Of a DNA stretch of 64,000 nt, positions 1-10,920 are shown in pieces; positions within the stretch are counted from its first letter, which is position 1; each line of letters opens with the position of its first letter. A program made the translations under genes and the position numbers. Source of the DNA: an uncultured Colwellia sp. (GTDB lineage: Bacteria > Pseudomonadota > Gammaproteobacteria > Enterobacterales > Alteromonadaceae). The stretch is taken from the NCBI GenBank assembly GCA_913062815.1, contig CAJXWZ010000017.1, positions 1 through 64,000 on the forward strand. Direction: 5' to 3'. The notes beneath the pieces were generated by a model that searched no databases, had not been told where the DNA came from, and saw only the letters and a program-made list of their open reading frames with translations.

Positions 1-1036
<1,036 letters not shown>

Positions 1037-1038
<2 letters not shown>

Positions 1039-1252
1039 GGTCTGTTGATCTTTCATATTTAAACGAATCCGAAGGACAGCGTTTATTAGTCATGTCTACT
1101 GCGCTATCGCTCACTAACGTAACGCTACATGGATGTAGCTTATTAGACAATGCAGGAGCAATTGTCTTGAATGACTACGAAACATAAGCTCTGTCTTGTT
1201 TAACAGGCTAATAAACTGCTACAAAAATAATCAGTAAAGTTCAATAGACCCT
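1037..1252. mobile_element. MITE-like element bounded by 17-bp imperfect inverted repeats
   Basis: The left end AGGGTCTGTTGATCTTT (1037-1053) and the right end AAAGTTCAATAGACCCT (1236-1252) are inverted repeats matching at 15 of 17 positions. The 216-bp interval has no credible ORF. The left repeat shares the last two bases of the ftsY TAG stop. No clear target-site duplication is visible. Small size, terminal repeats and lack of coding capacity suggest a non-autonomous miniature element; an intercistronic structured RNA element is the alternative. Confidence 0.45.
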
Positions 1253-1290
1253 GATACACTAAAAAAATAGATCTTTTAAAAACAATAACT

Positions 1291-1989
1291 ATGATCAGCT
1301 TTAACCACGTTAATAAAACTTACCCAGGCGGGTTTCTTGCCTTAAAACAAGTTAACTTCAGTCTCGAAGCGGGTGAAATGGCTTTTTTAACAGGGCATTC
1401 AGGCGCTGGTAAAAGTACCTTGTTGAAGTTGATTTCTATGATGGAAAAGCCAAGCTCTGGCAGTATCTTAGTTAACAATACCGAGCTTGCTAGCATTGCC
1501 TATAAACAAATTCCTTATGTTCGTCGTGGTATAGGCATGATTTTTCAAAGCCATAACCTGCTTAAAGACAGAACTATTTTTGATAATGTGGCGTTGCCCC
1601 TTATTATTGAAGGAGTGAGTCATAAAGAAATCAAAAAACGGGTTGAAACTGCATTAGAAAAAGTACATTTAAGTGCTAAGCTAAAGTGCTTTCCTCATAT
1701 GCTGTCGGGTGGGGAACAACAACGTGTTGGTATAGCTCGAGCTATTGTCAATAAGCCGCCTATTCTACTCGCCGATGAACCTACCGGTAATTTAGATCCT
1801 AAATTGTCTCTTGATATCATTAGCCTTTTTGAAGAATTCAATGCCGCAGGTGTTACTGTGTTAATCGCTACTCATGATCTTGGCTTAATCGCTCGGATGA
1901 AGTATCGCACCTTAACATTGAAAGAAGGCACTATGATTAATGATGGTATTGTAGAGGGCCTGCAAGCTCAAGGAATGACTAATGAGTAG
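1291..1989 (+). CDS. ftsE: Cell division ATP-binding protein FtsE
   Basis: ATPase of the FtsEX complex, an ABC-type assembly that drives septal peptidoglycan hydrolase activation at the divisome. The 232-residue protein carries Walker A GHSGAGKST (about 35-43), the ABC signature LSGGEQQR, Walker B ILLADEPTGNLD and the switch histidine in ATHD. Length is normal, with a short C-terminal extension. Its last codons overlap the ftsX start by 8 bp, so the two are translationally coupled. Confidence 0.97.
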   Translation: MISFNHVNKTYPGGFLALKQVNFSLEAGEMAFLTGHSGAGKSTLLKLISMMEKPSSGSILVNNTELASIAYKQIPYVRRGIGMIFQSHNLLKDRTIFDNVALPLIIEGVSHKEIKKRVETALEKVHLSAKLKCFPHMLSGGEQQRVGIARAIVNKPPILLADEPTGNLDPKLSLDIISLFEEFNAAGVTVLIATHDLGLIARMKYRTLTLKEGTMINDGIVEGLQAQGMTNE

Positions 1990-2959
1990 CAATTTGCATT
2001 CTAGTGGTTTAAGTCAACGTGACACGTTAATTAGGCGGTTACTGACTTTGCCCATTCGACACTTGCAACAAGCCGTAGGAAGCTTAGGCGACTTATGGCG
2101 TACACCGTTTACTTCAGTGATGACAACATTTGTATTAGGTATCAGTTTAGCACTACCAGCAACCTTGCATTTGTTTGTAAAGAATGCTCAACAAGTAAGT
2201 GAACAATGGGACAGTGCCTCTCAAATTACCTTGTTTTTAAAACTATCGACCAGTGAAAAAAGTGCGCAAAACTTGGTTAAGCGTATCAAGCTTTATGCAG
2301 AGGTTAATGAGGTTCACTATATTTCAGCAGAACAAGCCTTGAATGAATTTAAAATATTATCAGGCTTTGGCCAGTCCCTAGCATATTTAGATAAAAATCC
2401 GCTACCCGCAACTATTTTGGTAACACCAACCCAGCGCTCAAGCCAAGCGAGTGCCGCTAATGAGTTACTCGCAAAACTTAAACAAGAGCGGGAAGTTGAG
2501 CAAGGTAAGCTTGATTTGGAGTGGCTGACCCGCCTAGAGGCTATGGCCCAGCTAATTGAAGATATTGTACTTGGTGTTGCGCTATTACTATGTATGTCTG
2601 TGGTACTAATTGTTGGTAACACTATTCGTTTAGCTATTTTAAATCAAAAAGATGCCATTGCTATTATGAAGTTGGTGGGAGCCACGGACAGTTTTATTCA
2701 AAGGCCATTTTTGTACAGTGGTTTTTGGTATGGAATTTTTGGCGGTCTACTCTCTTGGCTTGCCGTGAGTTTGTTGGCTCAATACTTAACCGGGGCAATT
2801 AGTAATTTAACGGATTTATATCAAAGTAATTTCCAGCTGCAAGGCTTAGCGTTTAATGAAGCACTGTTATTAATCGCATTTGCAGTGATATTAGGCTTAA
2901 TGGGCAGTTATATCTCGGTTCGCAAGCATATTCGTGCAATAGAGCCGAATGCAGACTGA
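1982..2959 (+). CDS. ftsX: Cell division permease-like protein FtsX
   Basis: Membrane partner of FtsE. It has 325 residues with a cytoplasmic N-terminus, one membrane segment near residues 45-67, a periplasmic domain of about 120 residues (the part that contacts hydrolase activators such as EnvC in E. coli), then three more membrane segments near 195-217, 245-267 and 292-312. The motif AIMKLVGATDSFIQRPF, typical of FtsX, precedes TM3. The start overlaps ftsE. No terminator is evident before rpoH. Confidence 0.96.
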   Translation: MSSNLHSSGLSQRDTLIRRLLTLPIRHLQQAVGSLGDLWRTPFTSVMTTFVLGISLALPATLHLFVKNAQQVSEQWDSASQITLFLKLSTSEKSAQNLVKRIKLYAEVNEVHYISAEQALNEFKILSGFGQSLAYLDKNPLPATILVTPTQRSSQASAANELLAKLKQEREVEQGKLDLEWLTRLEAMAQLIEDIVLGVALLLCMSVVLIVGNTIRLAILNQKDAIAIMKLVGATDSFIQRPFLYSGFWYGIFGGLLSWLAVSLLAQYLTGAISNLTDLYQSNFQLQGLAFNEALLLIAFAVILGLMGSYISVRKHIRAIEPNAD

Positions 2960-3183
2960 TCATTTTTTGTATGCTATCTCTTTGTTAGTAAAAAAGAAAA
3001 ACTCTCGATAACATTCTTTAACAAATCTTTCATTAAATAATTGAAAGATCATCTTGTTTTGCCCTATCTATTAAGCTAATGTTTGTCTTCGCTCATCAGT
3101 AGCACATAGCGAGTAAACTTGGTCTGTGCTATGCTATAGAGTCGAAAAACAAGTAAAATTTTCCAAAATAGAGGTTCCCCAAT

Positions 3184-4038
3184 ATGAGAAACACAATGCA
3201 GCTGAGCGTACCAAATAGTGGCAGTATTGAATCGTACATGCAATCAGCCTATAGCATCCCTATGCTTACCGCTGAAGAAGAACATGATCTTGCGACTCGC
3301 CTCTATGAAGAAAATGACTTACAAGCAGCACAAAAACTGATTATGTCTCACCTACGCTTTGTCATTCATGTTGCCAAAGGTTATTCAGGTTATGGCTTAG
3401 CACAAGCTGACTTAGTGCAAGAAGGTAACGTTGGTTTAATGAAGGCCGTTAAGCGTTTTAACCCAGAAGTAGGGGTACGTTTGGTTTCATTTGCAGTACA
3501 TTGGATTAAAGCTGAAATTCACGAATATGTATTGAAGAACTGGCGTATTGTTAAAGTTGCCACCACGAAAGCGCAACGTAAATTATTTTTTAACCTGCGC
3601 AAAAACAAAAAGCGTTTAGGTTGGTTTAGTAATGATGAAGTAAACACGGTAGCAGAAACATTGGGTGTAAGTACCAAAGATGTTTTGGAAATGGAAAATC
3701 GAATGAGTAGCCATGATCAAGCATTTGAGCTTTCATCTGACGATGATGATAGCGCTAGTGCCGGTAACTTTTCTCCTGCTTTATATCTTGAAGATAAACA
3801 ATCTGACTTAGCGGTAGAAGTAGAAAATGCTAACTGGGAAAGTCATGCTAATACGCGTTTATCAACAGCATTGGTTGCACTAGATGAGCGTAGCCAAGAT
3901 ATTATAAAGACGCGTTGGTTAACTGAAGATAAATCAACGTTGCAAGATTTGGCCAACAAATATCAAATTTCAGCAGAACGTGTGCGTCAATTAGAGAAGA
4001 ATGCGTTAAACAAGTTGAAAAACACTATGGTTTTATAA
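3184..4038 (+). CDS. rpoH: RNA polymerase heat-shock sigma factor RpoH (sigma-32)
   Basis: Sigma factor directing heat-shock transcription. The 284-residue protein has region 2 ([38 protein letters not shown]), the diagnostic RpoH box [13 protein letters not shown], and a region 4 helix-turn-helix ([19 protein letters not shown]). The ATG is preceded by AGAGG about 8 bp away. It follows ftsX after 224 bp and ends at a strong terminator, so it can be its own transcription unit. Confidence 0.97.
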   Translation: MRNTMQLSVPNSGSIESYMQSAYSIPMLTAEEEHDLATRLYEENDLQAAQKLIMSHLRFVIHVAKGYSGYGLAQADLVQEGNVGLMKAVKRFNPEVGVRLVSFAVHWIKAEIHEYVLKNWRIVKVATTKAQRKLFFNLRKNKKRLGWFSNDEVNTVAETLGVSTKDVLEMENRMSSHDQAFELSSDDDDSASAGNFSPALYLEDKQSDLAVEVENANWESHANTRLSTALVALDERSQDIIKTRWLTEDKSTLQDLANKYQISAERVRQLEKNALNKLKNTMVL

Positions 4039-4068
4039 GCCTAGCTTGTAAAAATTATAGTAACTACT

Positions 4069-4098
4069 AAAACCGGCCCAGGCCGGTTTTTTGCTTTT
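4069..4098 (+). terminator. Rho-independent terminator after rpoH
   Basis: The 10-bp stem AAAACCGGCC/GGCCGGTTTT with a very tight loop is followed by a T-rich stretch, 30 bp past the rpoH stop. Confidence 0.85.
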
Positions 4099-4160
4099 TG
4101 ACGCTAAGCGAATATACTTTCTTAGATAAGATTTTAAATACCTTTGGGTATATTCGTATA

Positions 4161-4919
4161 ATGAAGTTTTCTTACAGCGTTGTTACTCCATTAGTGTTCA
4201 TAACCATACTACTTCATAGTAGTATGGCTCTTGCGGTAAAAATTACGGTACTGACAGAAAACTTTGCGCCATTCCAAATAGTAACACCCACCTCAATTGA
4301 AGGTTTATCTACCGAAATAATTAGTGCAACATTAAAAGAATCAGAATTGAAATACACAATAGAGGCTTACCCTTGGTCACTATCGTATAATAGAGCAAAA
4401 GAACAAGTAAATACTTGTATCTATTCTATTGCTCGTAGTCCGCAACGTGAAATGTTATTCCAATGGATTGGTCATATTACTACCGACAAGATATCGCTCT
4501 ATTCCTTGGCTACTAATAATATAATAATTACTAGTTTAGAGGATGCTAAACAATATAAAACAGCGGTGATTAAGGATGATGTCGTGCATCAATATTTTCT
4601 ATCAGAAGGCTTTATTGAAAATGAGAATTTGTATGCTTTAAGTAATTACGACATGTTGTTAGAGTTTTTAGAAGCACCTAGTCGTCAAATTGACTTTATT
4701 GTGACAAATGAATACATAATAAAGAATATGTCTAAAAGTCAGGGAGCTATAGCTAAGTACACAGAAGCACTAACCTTAAACGGGGTGTCGCTAAGTTTAT
4801 ATTTTGCCTGTAGTTTAAAAACAGACAGTAAAGTGATCAATAAGTTATATCAAGCGATGAAAACCCTTGAAAGCAAGGGCGTTTTCAATGAAATAAGAAA
4901 GCAATGGCAGGCGAAATGA
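4161..4919 (+). CDS. Periplasmic solute-binding protein, SBP_bac_3-like (orphan)
   Basis: Probable extracytoplasmic binding protein of the amino-acid (family 3) type. The frame is open from a TTG at 4098 inside the rpoH terminator, but the ATG at 4161 gives a clean signal peptide (MKFSYSVVTPLVFITILLHS, cleavage after SMALA) and 252 residues, so this start is preferred. The mature protein begins VKITVLTENFAPFQ and contains SLSYNRAKEQVNTCIYSIAR, typical of family 3 proteins of marine Gammaproteobacteria. No ABC permease or ATPase lies nearby, so the ligand and partner are unknown. Confidence 0.75.
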   Translation: MKFSYSVVTPLVFITILLHSSMALAVKITVLTENFAPFQIVTPTSIEGLSTEIISATLKESELKYTIEAYPWSLSYNRAKEQVNTCIYSIARSPQREMLFQWIGHITTDKISLYSLATNNIIITSLEDAKQYKTAVIKDDVVHQYFLSEGFIENENLYALSNYDMLLEFLEAPSRQIDFIVTNEYIIKNMSKSQGAIAKYTEALTLNGVSLSLYFACSLKTDSKVINKLYQAMKTLESKGVFNEIRKQWQAK

Positions 4920-4944
4920 AGGCCTAGAAAGCTTACTTTGCTAA

Positions 4945-5121
4945 TTGTTGCTGACAACATTGATCGCCATAATAATTATTGCTGTAATTACATTCAATTG
5001 TTGTTTTAGTCATGTCTTTTTTACTAAAGATAGCTTTAACATTGTCGATGATAGTTTGCATATTGGTGCACCTGATTGGTTAGAAGTAACACCATATTGC
5101 TCGCATAATATCGATTGGTAA
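4945..5121 (+). CDS. Candidate small membrane protein, 58 residues (TTG start)
   Basis: An unbroken frame from TTG at 4945 to TAA at 5119 encodes a hydrophobic N-terminus (LLLTTLIAIIIIAVITF) followed by a soluble tail rich in Asp, His and Cys ending PYCSHNIDW. The pattern, one membrane helix plus a short polar domain, is protein-like. Against it: no ATG, no clear ribosome-binding site, and an overlapping 23-codon hydrophobic ORF from ATG 5012 in another frame. It sits between a binding-protein gene and convergent oxyR. It may also be the 3' remnant of a longer gene. Confidence 0.3.
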   Translation: MLLTTLIAIIIIAVITFNCCFSHVFFTKDSFNIVDDSLHIGAPDWLEVTPYCSHNIDW

Positions 5122-5146
5122 ATGTAATAAAATCGATAAGATAATT

Positions 5147-6058
5147 CTATTTTGTTAAACCACACTTTGCTCGGAGTTGCTCAGTAAAAATAGTTTGCAG
5201 GATGGTTAACTCCTTGGTTCTAACATAGTTCGGCCTAATGATAAGGGCAATGGTTCGATGAGGACCTGGTTCATTTAAATGGATAGCGCGTAACTCTGAT
5301 TCATTATAGGTTAATTGATCTAAAGCCATTTGGGGTACGAGTGTAGTACCAAGTTTGCCGGCCACCATTTGAATGAGTGTATGTAAGCTAGCAGAGTCAA
5401 AATCTGAATCTTGCTTTTTATTTTGTAATTGACATGCCGCTAGCGCATGTTCTTTTAGGCAGTGGCCATCTTTTAATAGCATAAGTTTGTCTATTGCTAG
5501 TTCTTCACTGGTGATTTCTTGCGTTTTACTGGGTAATTCATCTTTGTGACATACCCAATAAAAATCTTCTTGCCAAAAGTCAAAACTCATTAAGCCTTCA
5601 ATAGGATAAGGCAGCGCCAGTATGGCAGCATCAATATCTCCTGCTCTAACCATATCAATAAGCACATGTGATTGTTCTTCAATAATTTTTAATTTGAAAT
5701 CAGGGAACTGCTTTCTCACTTCAGGCAATACCTTAGGTAAAAGGTAGGGGCCAATAGTCGGAATTACCCCTAAAGTCATCGGACTGGAAAAAGCCTTGTT
5801 ATTGGATTGTGATATTTGTACTAGTTCGTCTATTTCTAGCTTCACTTTTCTAGCTTTATCAAGGATTAATTGGCCATGGTTGGTTATCAACACTTGTTTG
5901 TTATTACGCTCAAAAATAGTGACACCTAGCTGCTTTTCAAGTTCACTAATGGCCGTGCTGAGCGCTGATTGCGATACGTTGGATGCCTCAGCTGCTTTTT
6001 TAAAGTGCAAAGTTTGTTCAACCGCTAAAGCATAATGTAATTGTTTTAATGAAATCAT
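5147..6058 (-). CDS. oxyR: Hydrogen peroxide-sensing LysR regulator OxyR
   Basis: LysR-type activator of peroxide defence. The 303-residue protein has an N-terminal winged helix (FKKAAEASNVSQSALSTAI) and an effector domain with Cys200 in DGHCL and Cys209 in LAACQ, matching in spacing the Cys199/Cys208 redox pair of E. coli OxyR. It is divergent from ahpC, its classical target, with 163 bp between the starts and ATAG-type repeats in that gap. No peroxidase other than AhpCF is nearby. Confidence 0.92.
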   Translation of the reverse strand: MISLKQLHYALAVEQTLHFKKAAEASNVSQSALSTAISELEKQLGVTIFERNNKQVLITNHGQLILDKARKVKLEIDELVQISQSNNKAFSSPMTLGVIPTIGPYLLPKVLPEVRKQFPDFKLKIIEEQSHVLIDMVRAGDIDAAILALPYPIEGLMSFDFWQEDFYWVCHKDELPSKTQEITSEELAIDKLMLLKDGHCLKEHALAACQLQNKKQDSDFDSASLHTLIQMVAGKLGTTLVPQMALDQLTYNESELRAIHLNEPGPHRTIALIIRPNYVRTKELTILQTIFTEQLRAKCGLTK

Positions 6059-6073
6059 ATGGCTAGTAATCGT

Positions 6074-6095
6074 ATAGTTTTATCATAGTTCACTA
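6074..6095. promoter_or_regulatory. Candidate OxyR operator between oxyR and ahpC
   Basis: ATAG at 6074, ATAG at 6085 and CTAT at 6092 occur in sequence, with the two ATAG elements 11 bp apart, about one helical turn. OxyR sites are built from ATAG tetranucleotides spaced by helical turns. It lies just upstream of the oxyR ATG, where autoregulation would act, and about 130 bp from ahpC. The match to the full consensus is incomplete. Confidence 0.4.
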
Positions 6096-6221
6096 TTTTA
6101 GAATATAAACATCAGTTTTATCAAATTTATTAATTAACAACTTATCGTTAATATTTCCTCATCGAAAGCAAACACGCTTTTTAAACCAAGCAGTACATTT
6201 AAAATAGAAGAGGAAATACCC

Positions 6222-6785
6222 ATGGCTCAAATAGGCAAATCAATCCCAGAATTCAAAGCACAAGCATTTCATAATGGCGAATTTGTAGAAGTATCAACAG
6301 ACAGTGTCAAAGGTAAATGGTCTATCTTCTTATTCTACCCTGCAGATTTCACCTTTGTATGTCCGACAGAATTGGAAGACATGGCAAACCAATACGAAGA
6401 ATTGCAAAAGTTAGGTGTTGAAGTATATGCAGTATCAACTGATACACACTTCTCACATAAAGCATGGCATGACTCTTCAGACGCTATTGGTAAAATTCAA
6501 TACCCGATGGTTGGCGATCAAACAGGCAACATTACCCGTGGTTTTGACGTGATGATTGAAGAAGATCACATGGCTCATCGCGGTACCTTCCTAGCAGACC
6601 CTGACGGTATCATTCAAGTGGCTCATATTCATGCTGGTGGTATTGGCCGCAGCGCAAAAGATATGGTGCGCAATGTTAAGGCAGCACAATATGTGCGTGA
6701 AAATGACGGTGAAGTGTGTCCAGCGGCATGGGAGCAAGGCGAAGCAACCTTAACACCAAGTCTAGACTTAGTTGGCAAAATCTAA
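6222..6785 (+). CDS. ahpC: Alkyl hydroperoxide reductase subunit C (peroxiredoxin)
   Basis: Typical 2-Cys peroxiredoxin reducing H2O2, organic peroxides and peroxynitrite in the cytoplasm. The 187-residue protein has the peroxidatic Cys47 in FTFVCPTE and the resolving Cys166 in EVCPAAW, which match E. coli AhpC. A strong ribosome-binding site (AGAGGAAA) precedes the ATG. ahpF follows after 87 bp with a hairpin between them. Confidence 0.98.
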   Translation: MAQIGKSIPEFKAQAFHNGEFVEVSTDSVKGKWSIFLFYPADFTFVCPTELEDMANQYEELQKLGVEVYAVSTDTHFSHKAWHDSSDAIGKIQYPMVGDQTGNITRGFDVMIEEDHMAHRGTFLADPDGIIQVAHIHAGGIGRSAKDMVRNVKAAQYVRENDGEVCPAAWEQGEATLTPSLDLVGKI

Positions 6786-6802
6786 GCGACATTCTCCAAT
6801 AC

Positions 6803-6836
6803 AGGCGAGCTTGATAGAACTCTTTCTCGCCTTTTT
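6803..6836 (+). terminator. Intercistronic hairpin between ahpC and ahpF
   Basis: AGGCGAG (6803-6809) pairs with CTCGCCT (6826-6832) across a 16-base loop, followed by TTTT. Probably a partial terminator that allows more AhpC than AhpF, since the peroxiredoxin is needed in excess over its reductase. Confidence 0.6.
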
Positions 6837-6872
6837 CATTATTTCAAATAAACCAGTTGTATAGGTGCCCCT

Positions 6873-8438
6873 ATGTTAAATAACGATATTCTAACTGCAG
6901 TAAAAAATTATACGGAAAATATGACAAACAAGGTGACACTAGTACTACAAACTGGTGAGCACAAAAAAAGAGCAGAACTACACTCTTTTTTAACACAATT
7001 ATGTTCAGTTTCTGACAACTTAGTCTTAACTGAGCGAGATGAACAATTACGCAGCCCTATTAGCTTTTTTCTAGAGGTTGAAGGAGAGCGAAATGGTATT
7101 TACTTTTCAGGTATTCCCAGTGGCCATGAATTCAATTCACTGATATTAGCCATTTTACAGTCGTCTGGTACCGAGCTTAAGTTAGATAGTACCTTAACCA
7201 AAATGGTACAGAAAATAAAAGATAAGCTGCACTTTGAAGTGTTCATATCGCTTAGTTGCCATAATTGTCCCGATGTTGTGCAGTCATTGAATCAATTTTC
7301 GCTAGTAAATGAAAATATCAGTGCAGAAATGATTGATGGTGGCTTGTTTAAAACATTAATTGATGAGCGCAATATTCAAGGTGTACCAAGTGTTTACTTG
7401 AATGGAGAACTTTTCGCTAACGGAAAAATAGACACGGCACAATTAGTAGACAAGTTAATTGAGCGTTTCCCTTATATAGTCGCTGCTGATGGAAATGAAC
7501 CATTGGTCTTGCAAGATATCACTGTAATAGGCGCAGGCCCTGCAGGTGTAGCAGCCGCAATTTATGCTGCTCGTAAGGGCTTAAATGTCACTATGGTTGC
7601 CGATCGTATCGGTGGGCAAGTGAAAGATACAGTAGGCATTGAAAACCTGATTTCAGTACCTAAAACAACAGGTGCTGAATTAACGGGCAACATGCAAGCA
7701 CACTTGAGTGACTATGATATTAATATAAAAGAGTTTCTACGTGTAGACAGAATAGAGAAAGGCACGAAGGACAATAACGCTTGGAAAAAATTACATTTAT
7801 CTAGCGGCGAAGTTATTGAATCCAAGACAGTGATTGTTGCGACTGGGGCAAAATGGCGAGAGTTAGGCATACCTGGAGAAAAAGAAAATATCGGCTCTGG
7901 TGTCGCTTTTTGTCCTCATTGTGATGGCCCTTTCTTTAAAGGTAAGGATGTTGCTGTTGTTGGCGGCGGTAATTCGGGTATTGAGGCCGCATTAGATTTG
8001 GCTGGTATGGTAAACCATGTCACTGTGTTTGAATTTTTGCCTGAGCTTAAAGCAGATAAAGTATTAGTAGATAAAGCACTAGCCCATGAGAGAATCACCA
8101 TTATTAAAAACGTAGCGGCTAAAGAGGTTATTGCCGACAGTGGCAAGGTTGTTGCACTTGCTTATGAAAATAGAGCAAGCGGAGAAATAGTAAAACACAA
8201 TTTATCCGGTATTTTTGTGCAAATTGGTCTTATGCCAAACAGTGATTTTTTACAGGGTATTGCTGAGCGGACTAAACATGGTGAAGTCATCATTGATGAA
8301 CGATGTCAGACAACTGAGCCTGGGATTTTCGCAGCTGGTGATGTTACTACCGTGCCTTATAAACAAATCGTAATTGCGATGGGTGAAGGAGCTAAAGCGT
8401 CACTTTCAGCATTTGATTATATTATCAGAGAGAGTTAA
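6873..8438 (+). CDS. ahpF: Alkyl hydroperoxide reductase subunit F
   Basis: NADH-dependent flavoprotein that re-reduces AhpC. The 521-residue protein has an N-terminal double-thioredoxin-fold domain with Cys129-x-x-Cys132 (SCHNC), then a thioredoxin-reductase-like part: FAD site [17 protein letters not shown] (about 220-236), redox pair Cys347/Cys350 in [13 protein letters not shown] site [13 protein letters not shown] and C-terminal FAD motif GIFAAGDVT. Length and cysteine spacing match E. coli AhpF. The unit ends at a strong hairpin. Confidence 0.98.
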   Translation: MLNNDILTAVKNYTENMTNKVTLVLQTGEHKKRAELHSFLTQLCSVSDNLVLTERDEQLRSPISFFLEVEGERNGIYFSGIPSGHEFNSLILAILQSSGTELKLDSTLTKMVQKIKDKLHFEVFISLSCHNCPDVVQSLNQFSLVNENISAEMIDGGLFKTLIDERNIQGVPSVYLNGELFANGKIDTAQLVDKLIERFPYIVAADGNEPLVLQDITVIGAGPAGVAAAIYAARKGLNVTMVADRIGGQVKDTVGIENLISVPKTTGAELTGNMQAHLSDYDINIKEFLRVDRIEKGTKDNNAWKKLHLSSGEVIESKTVIVATGAKWRELGIPGEKENIGSGVAFCPHCDGPFFKGKDVAVVGGGNSGIEAALDLAGMVNHVTVFEFLPELKADKVLVDKALAHERITIIKNVAAKEVIADSGKVVALAYENRASGEIVKHNLSGIFVQIGLMPNSDFLQGIAERTKHGEVIIDERCQTTEPGIFAAGDVTTVPYKQIVIAMGEGAKASLSAFDYIIRES

Positions 8439-8448
8439 CACTAGGATG

Positions 8449-8487
8449 CGCCCAAACAATTGGGTCAAACCTTAGTTTGGGCGTTTA
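8449..8487. terminator. Terminator after ahpF
   Basis: A perfect 9-bp stem CGCCCAAAC (8449-8457) / GTTTGGGCG (8475-8483), then TTTATTC. It lies between convergent ahpF and the TonB-dependent receptor gene and may serve both. Confidence 0.75.
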
Positions 8488-8538
8488 TTCTTCTCGAGAC
8501 TGTCAATAAACGCTTGGTGGAATCAGGTTTGCTATGCA

Positions 8539-10569
8539 CTAAAATGTATAGCGAGCTGAGAGAAATAACGATCTAGGCTCACCAACAAAATATCGATAAC
8601 TACCAAAACTATAATCCGCTCTCTCAGCATAATCTTCATCCATGATGTTTAGCAACCTAGCACCCACTGACCAATGATTATCAAGCTCTAGTTTCACTCG
8701 AAAGTTCAGTAAGTTATGCCCAGCATATTCAGCGCTATTCTCAGGGTTTAAATAGTAGTTTCCTAAGTGTATCCATTCTAGCTCGACCAACTTACCCTGA
8801 TCATTTTCCCAACCGAGTTGCGCACTACCCATGTGTTGAGGGGCCGTATCAATTTCATTGCCGTTAATGTTTGCTCTGCTCAAGGTCAACTCAGCATCGT
8901 AAGTATGATTAGCAATAGTGCCATTGAGTTTGACATAGAAATTATTAGCTAATTGAAAATTCAACAAAAACTCAAGTCCATGATGAGAGGTCTTGCCATC
9001 GCTAATATTGTGTTTATTAGTATCTTGGAAAATAAAGTGATCTTTTTGCATTGAAAAAGCCGTCAGATCATAAAATACATTCGACCATTGCCCTCTATAG
9101 CCCAGCTCTACCGCATTAAGCTGCTCTGGCGCTAAATCAGCAAGTGATTGCCCAGCTTGCAATCGAAATAATTCTGTTGCTTGAGGAGCTCTATAGCCGT
9201 TAGAAAACTGTGCATAAAGTAGCTGACTATCAGCAAAGGCATAGTTAGCACCTAATTGATAAGACCATTCGTTGTATTTTACTTTAGTATCATCAGGCCG
9301 GGTGAATCGGCAATTATCAACACTACTTTCACAGGCACTACCGGCAGATAAGTGATTATTATAATCTAGACGTGTTGCATCGTAACGAATCCCTGCGGTT
9401 AACGAAAAATCATCATTAATTGTCCAGTGCACATTAGAGTACGGTGAATAGACAATAGCGTCTACCGTGTAATCGTAATGTTGACCCGCTGGAATTGCAG
9501 CAGAAAAATCATTAGCTTGTGTTTCTGTCAAGCGTCCTTCGGTCATGTCGACATCTAAACCAACCATCCAAGTGACATGATCAATTTGTTTTTCTATGCT
9601 GGCTTTAATTCCTGCACCTTGTTGGCTATTTTCTTCTAACGATTGCCAAGGTAAATAATGTTGTAAGAAGGCCATATCGGTCCAACGCACGTAAGGGGTA
9701 AGTCGATATTGTGTATGGTCATTCGACTGAAGTCGTAAGTCGCTGTAAGCTCTAAATGTCTGGCTATCACGAAAGGCTTCAGGGTTGGGATTTTGTGTTT
9801 TTAAAACTGGGTCTTTATACGCTTCATCTCCTTTAATAAAGCCAGCGGTTTGCTGATTAAGATTAGTGGCAGAAACGACACTCTTTATTGACCAATTGTT
9901 GCCTTGATATTGATGAATTGCATTGATTTTTTGTTGTTCAAAGCCGCTATCATCTTTATAGCCGCCATCGTGAGCGCCATTGCCATATATCATGAAGGCT
10001 TGCGTTTTATTAACGCTCCCTAGCGTAAAATTACTACTGACATAATCATTTGGACCAACACTCATACCTAAAGCCGCTTTATTTTGTTCAAAGGCATTGG
10101 GTGTGATGATATTAACGACACCATGTACTGCGTTAGAGCCATATAAGGTACTTGCTGGTCCTCTCAATACTTCAATACGTTCAGCTTGCTCAGTGTTGGC
10201 ATCAAAAAGTTGATTGGTATTGCAAAAACCCGGCGCCCGTAGTGAGATGCCATCTTGCGCCATAAAAAAAGCGCCACAACCACCAGCACCTGTTAAAACA
10301 GGCGACCTGATGGCTGTCAGGTGTTCTTGGCCATTGCCTCGACTAATCCAGGTACCTGGTACTCTTACTAGTGTTTGATTAATATGCTGGGGTGCAATAA
10401 CGGCAATCTCGTCTTCATTAATAATTGATAAGTTACTACTAAGTTGTGATAGGGCACGTTCATTACCAGAAGCGGTCACGGTAATTTGTTCTATTTGAGC
10501 GGTGTGAGTTTGACCAATAGCTATATGGCTTGTCATGATCAAAGCTAAACTTACAAAGTTAATTTTCAA
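8539..10569 (-). CDS. TonB-dependent outer membrane receptor
   Basis: Ligand-gated active transporter of the outer membrane. The 676-residue protein has a signal peptide (cleavage about residue 19-23), a TonB box EQITVTAS at 27-34, a plug domain with VLRGPASTLYGSNAVHGVVN and a 22-strand barrel ending in the aromatic terminus SARYTF. The start is TTG with AGGAAAA 8 bp upstream; no ATG suits. The plug has two cysteines (GGCGAFF, GFCNTN) that may form a disulfide. No Fur box, B12 riboswitch or transport genes adjoin it, so the substrate cannot be assigned. Confidence 0.9.
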   Translation of the reverse strand: MKINFVSLALIMTSHIAIGQTHTAQIEQITVTASGNERALSQLSSNLSIINEDEIAVIAPQHINQTLVRVPGTWISRGNGQEHLTAIRSPVLTGAGGCGAFFMAQDGISLRAPGFCNTNQLFDANTEQAERIEVLRGPASTLYGSNAVHGVVNIITPNAFEQNKAALGMSVGPNDYVSSNFTLGSVNKTQAFMIYGNGAHDGGYKDDSGFEQQKINAIHQYQGNNWSIKSVVSATNLNQQTAGFIKGDEAYKDPVLKTQNPNPEAFRDSQTFRAYSDLRLQSNDHTQYRLTPYVRWTDMAFLQHYLPWQSLEENSQQGAGIKASIEKQIDHVTWMVGLDVDMTEGRLTETQANDFSAAIPAGQHYDYTVDAIVYSPYSNVHWTINDDFSLTAGIRYDATRLDYNNHLSAGSACESSVDNCRFTRPDDTKVKYNEWSYQLGANYAFADSQLLYAQFSNGYRAPQATELFRLQAGQSLADLAPEQLNAVELGYRGQWSNVFYDLTAFSMQKDHFIFQDTNKHNISDGKTSHHGLEFLLNFQLANNFYVKLNGTIANHTYDAELTLSRANINGNEIDTAPQHMGSAQLGWENDQGKLVELEWIHLGNYYLNPENSAEYAGHNLLNFRVKLELDNHWSVGARLLNIMDEDYAERADYSFGSYRYFVGEPRSLFLSARYTF

Positions 10570-10920
10570 CGATATTTTCCTACTTTAGACTGAGTTATTT
10601 CTTATAAAACTAAATAGAAATTTGATCGTCTTGCATTATGCTGGCAATCAAACGGTTTAATTATATTATCAAATGAAATTTTGCGTGGAGGTTCAAGTGT
10701 AACATTCTATATTTTCCAGCGCATTTATCAGTATTTTCTTTGAAGAACATACGATTATTAATTTTTATCTGATGATACTTAAAAGGTAAAAACGGTTTTT
10801 CGCTAAACAATCTAATATTGGACTATGTGCTGAGAGTGTTACTTCTGAGTGATATTCAATAGCAATTATGCAATACTGATTTGGCATTGCTCATTAATAA
10901 ATATGTATAGGTAAAGTAGA
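10570..10920. other. Divergent intergenic region, 351 bp
   Basis: AT-rich leader region between the divergent TonB-dependent receptor and a binding-protein gene. Apart from the receptor's ribosome-binding site I see no ORF, strong hairpin, Fur palindrome or riboswitch core motif. Confidence 0.5.

Noticed and set aside
5012-5083. 23-codon hydrophobic ORF (ATG, forward)
   Set aside because: Overlaps the longer TTG frame, has no ribosome-binding site; too short to support either way.
10570-10920. Cobalamin riboswitch or Fur box before the TonB-dependent receptor
   Set aside because: No conserved B12-box bases or Fur palindrome found on either strand.
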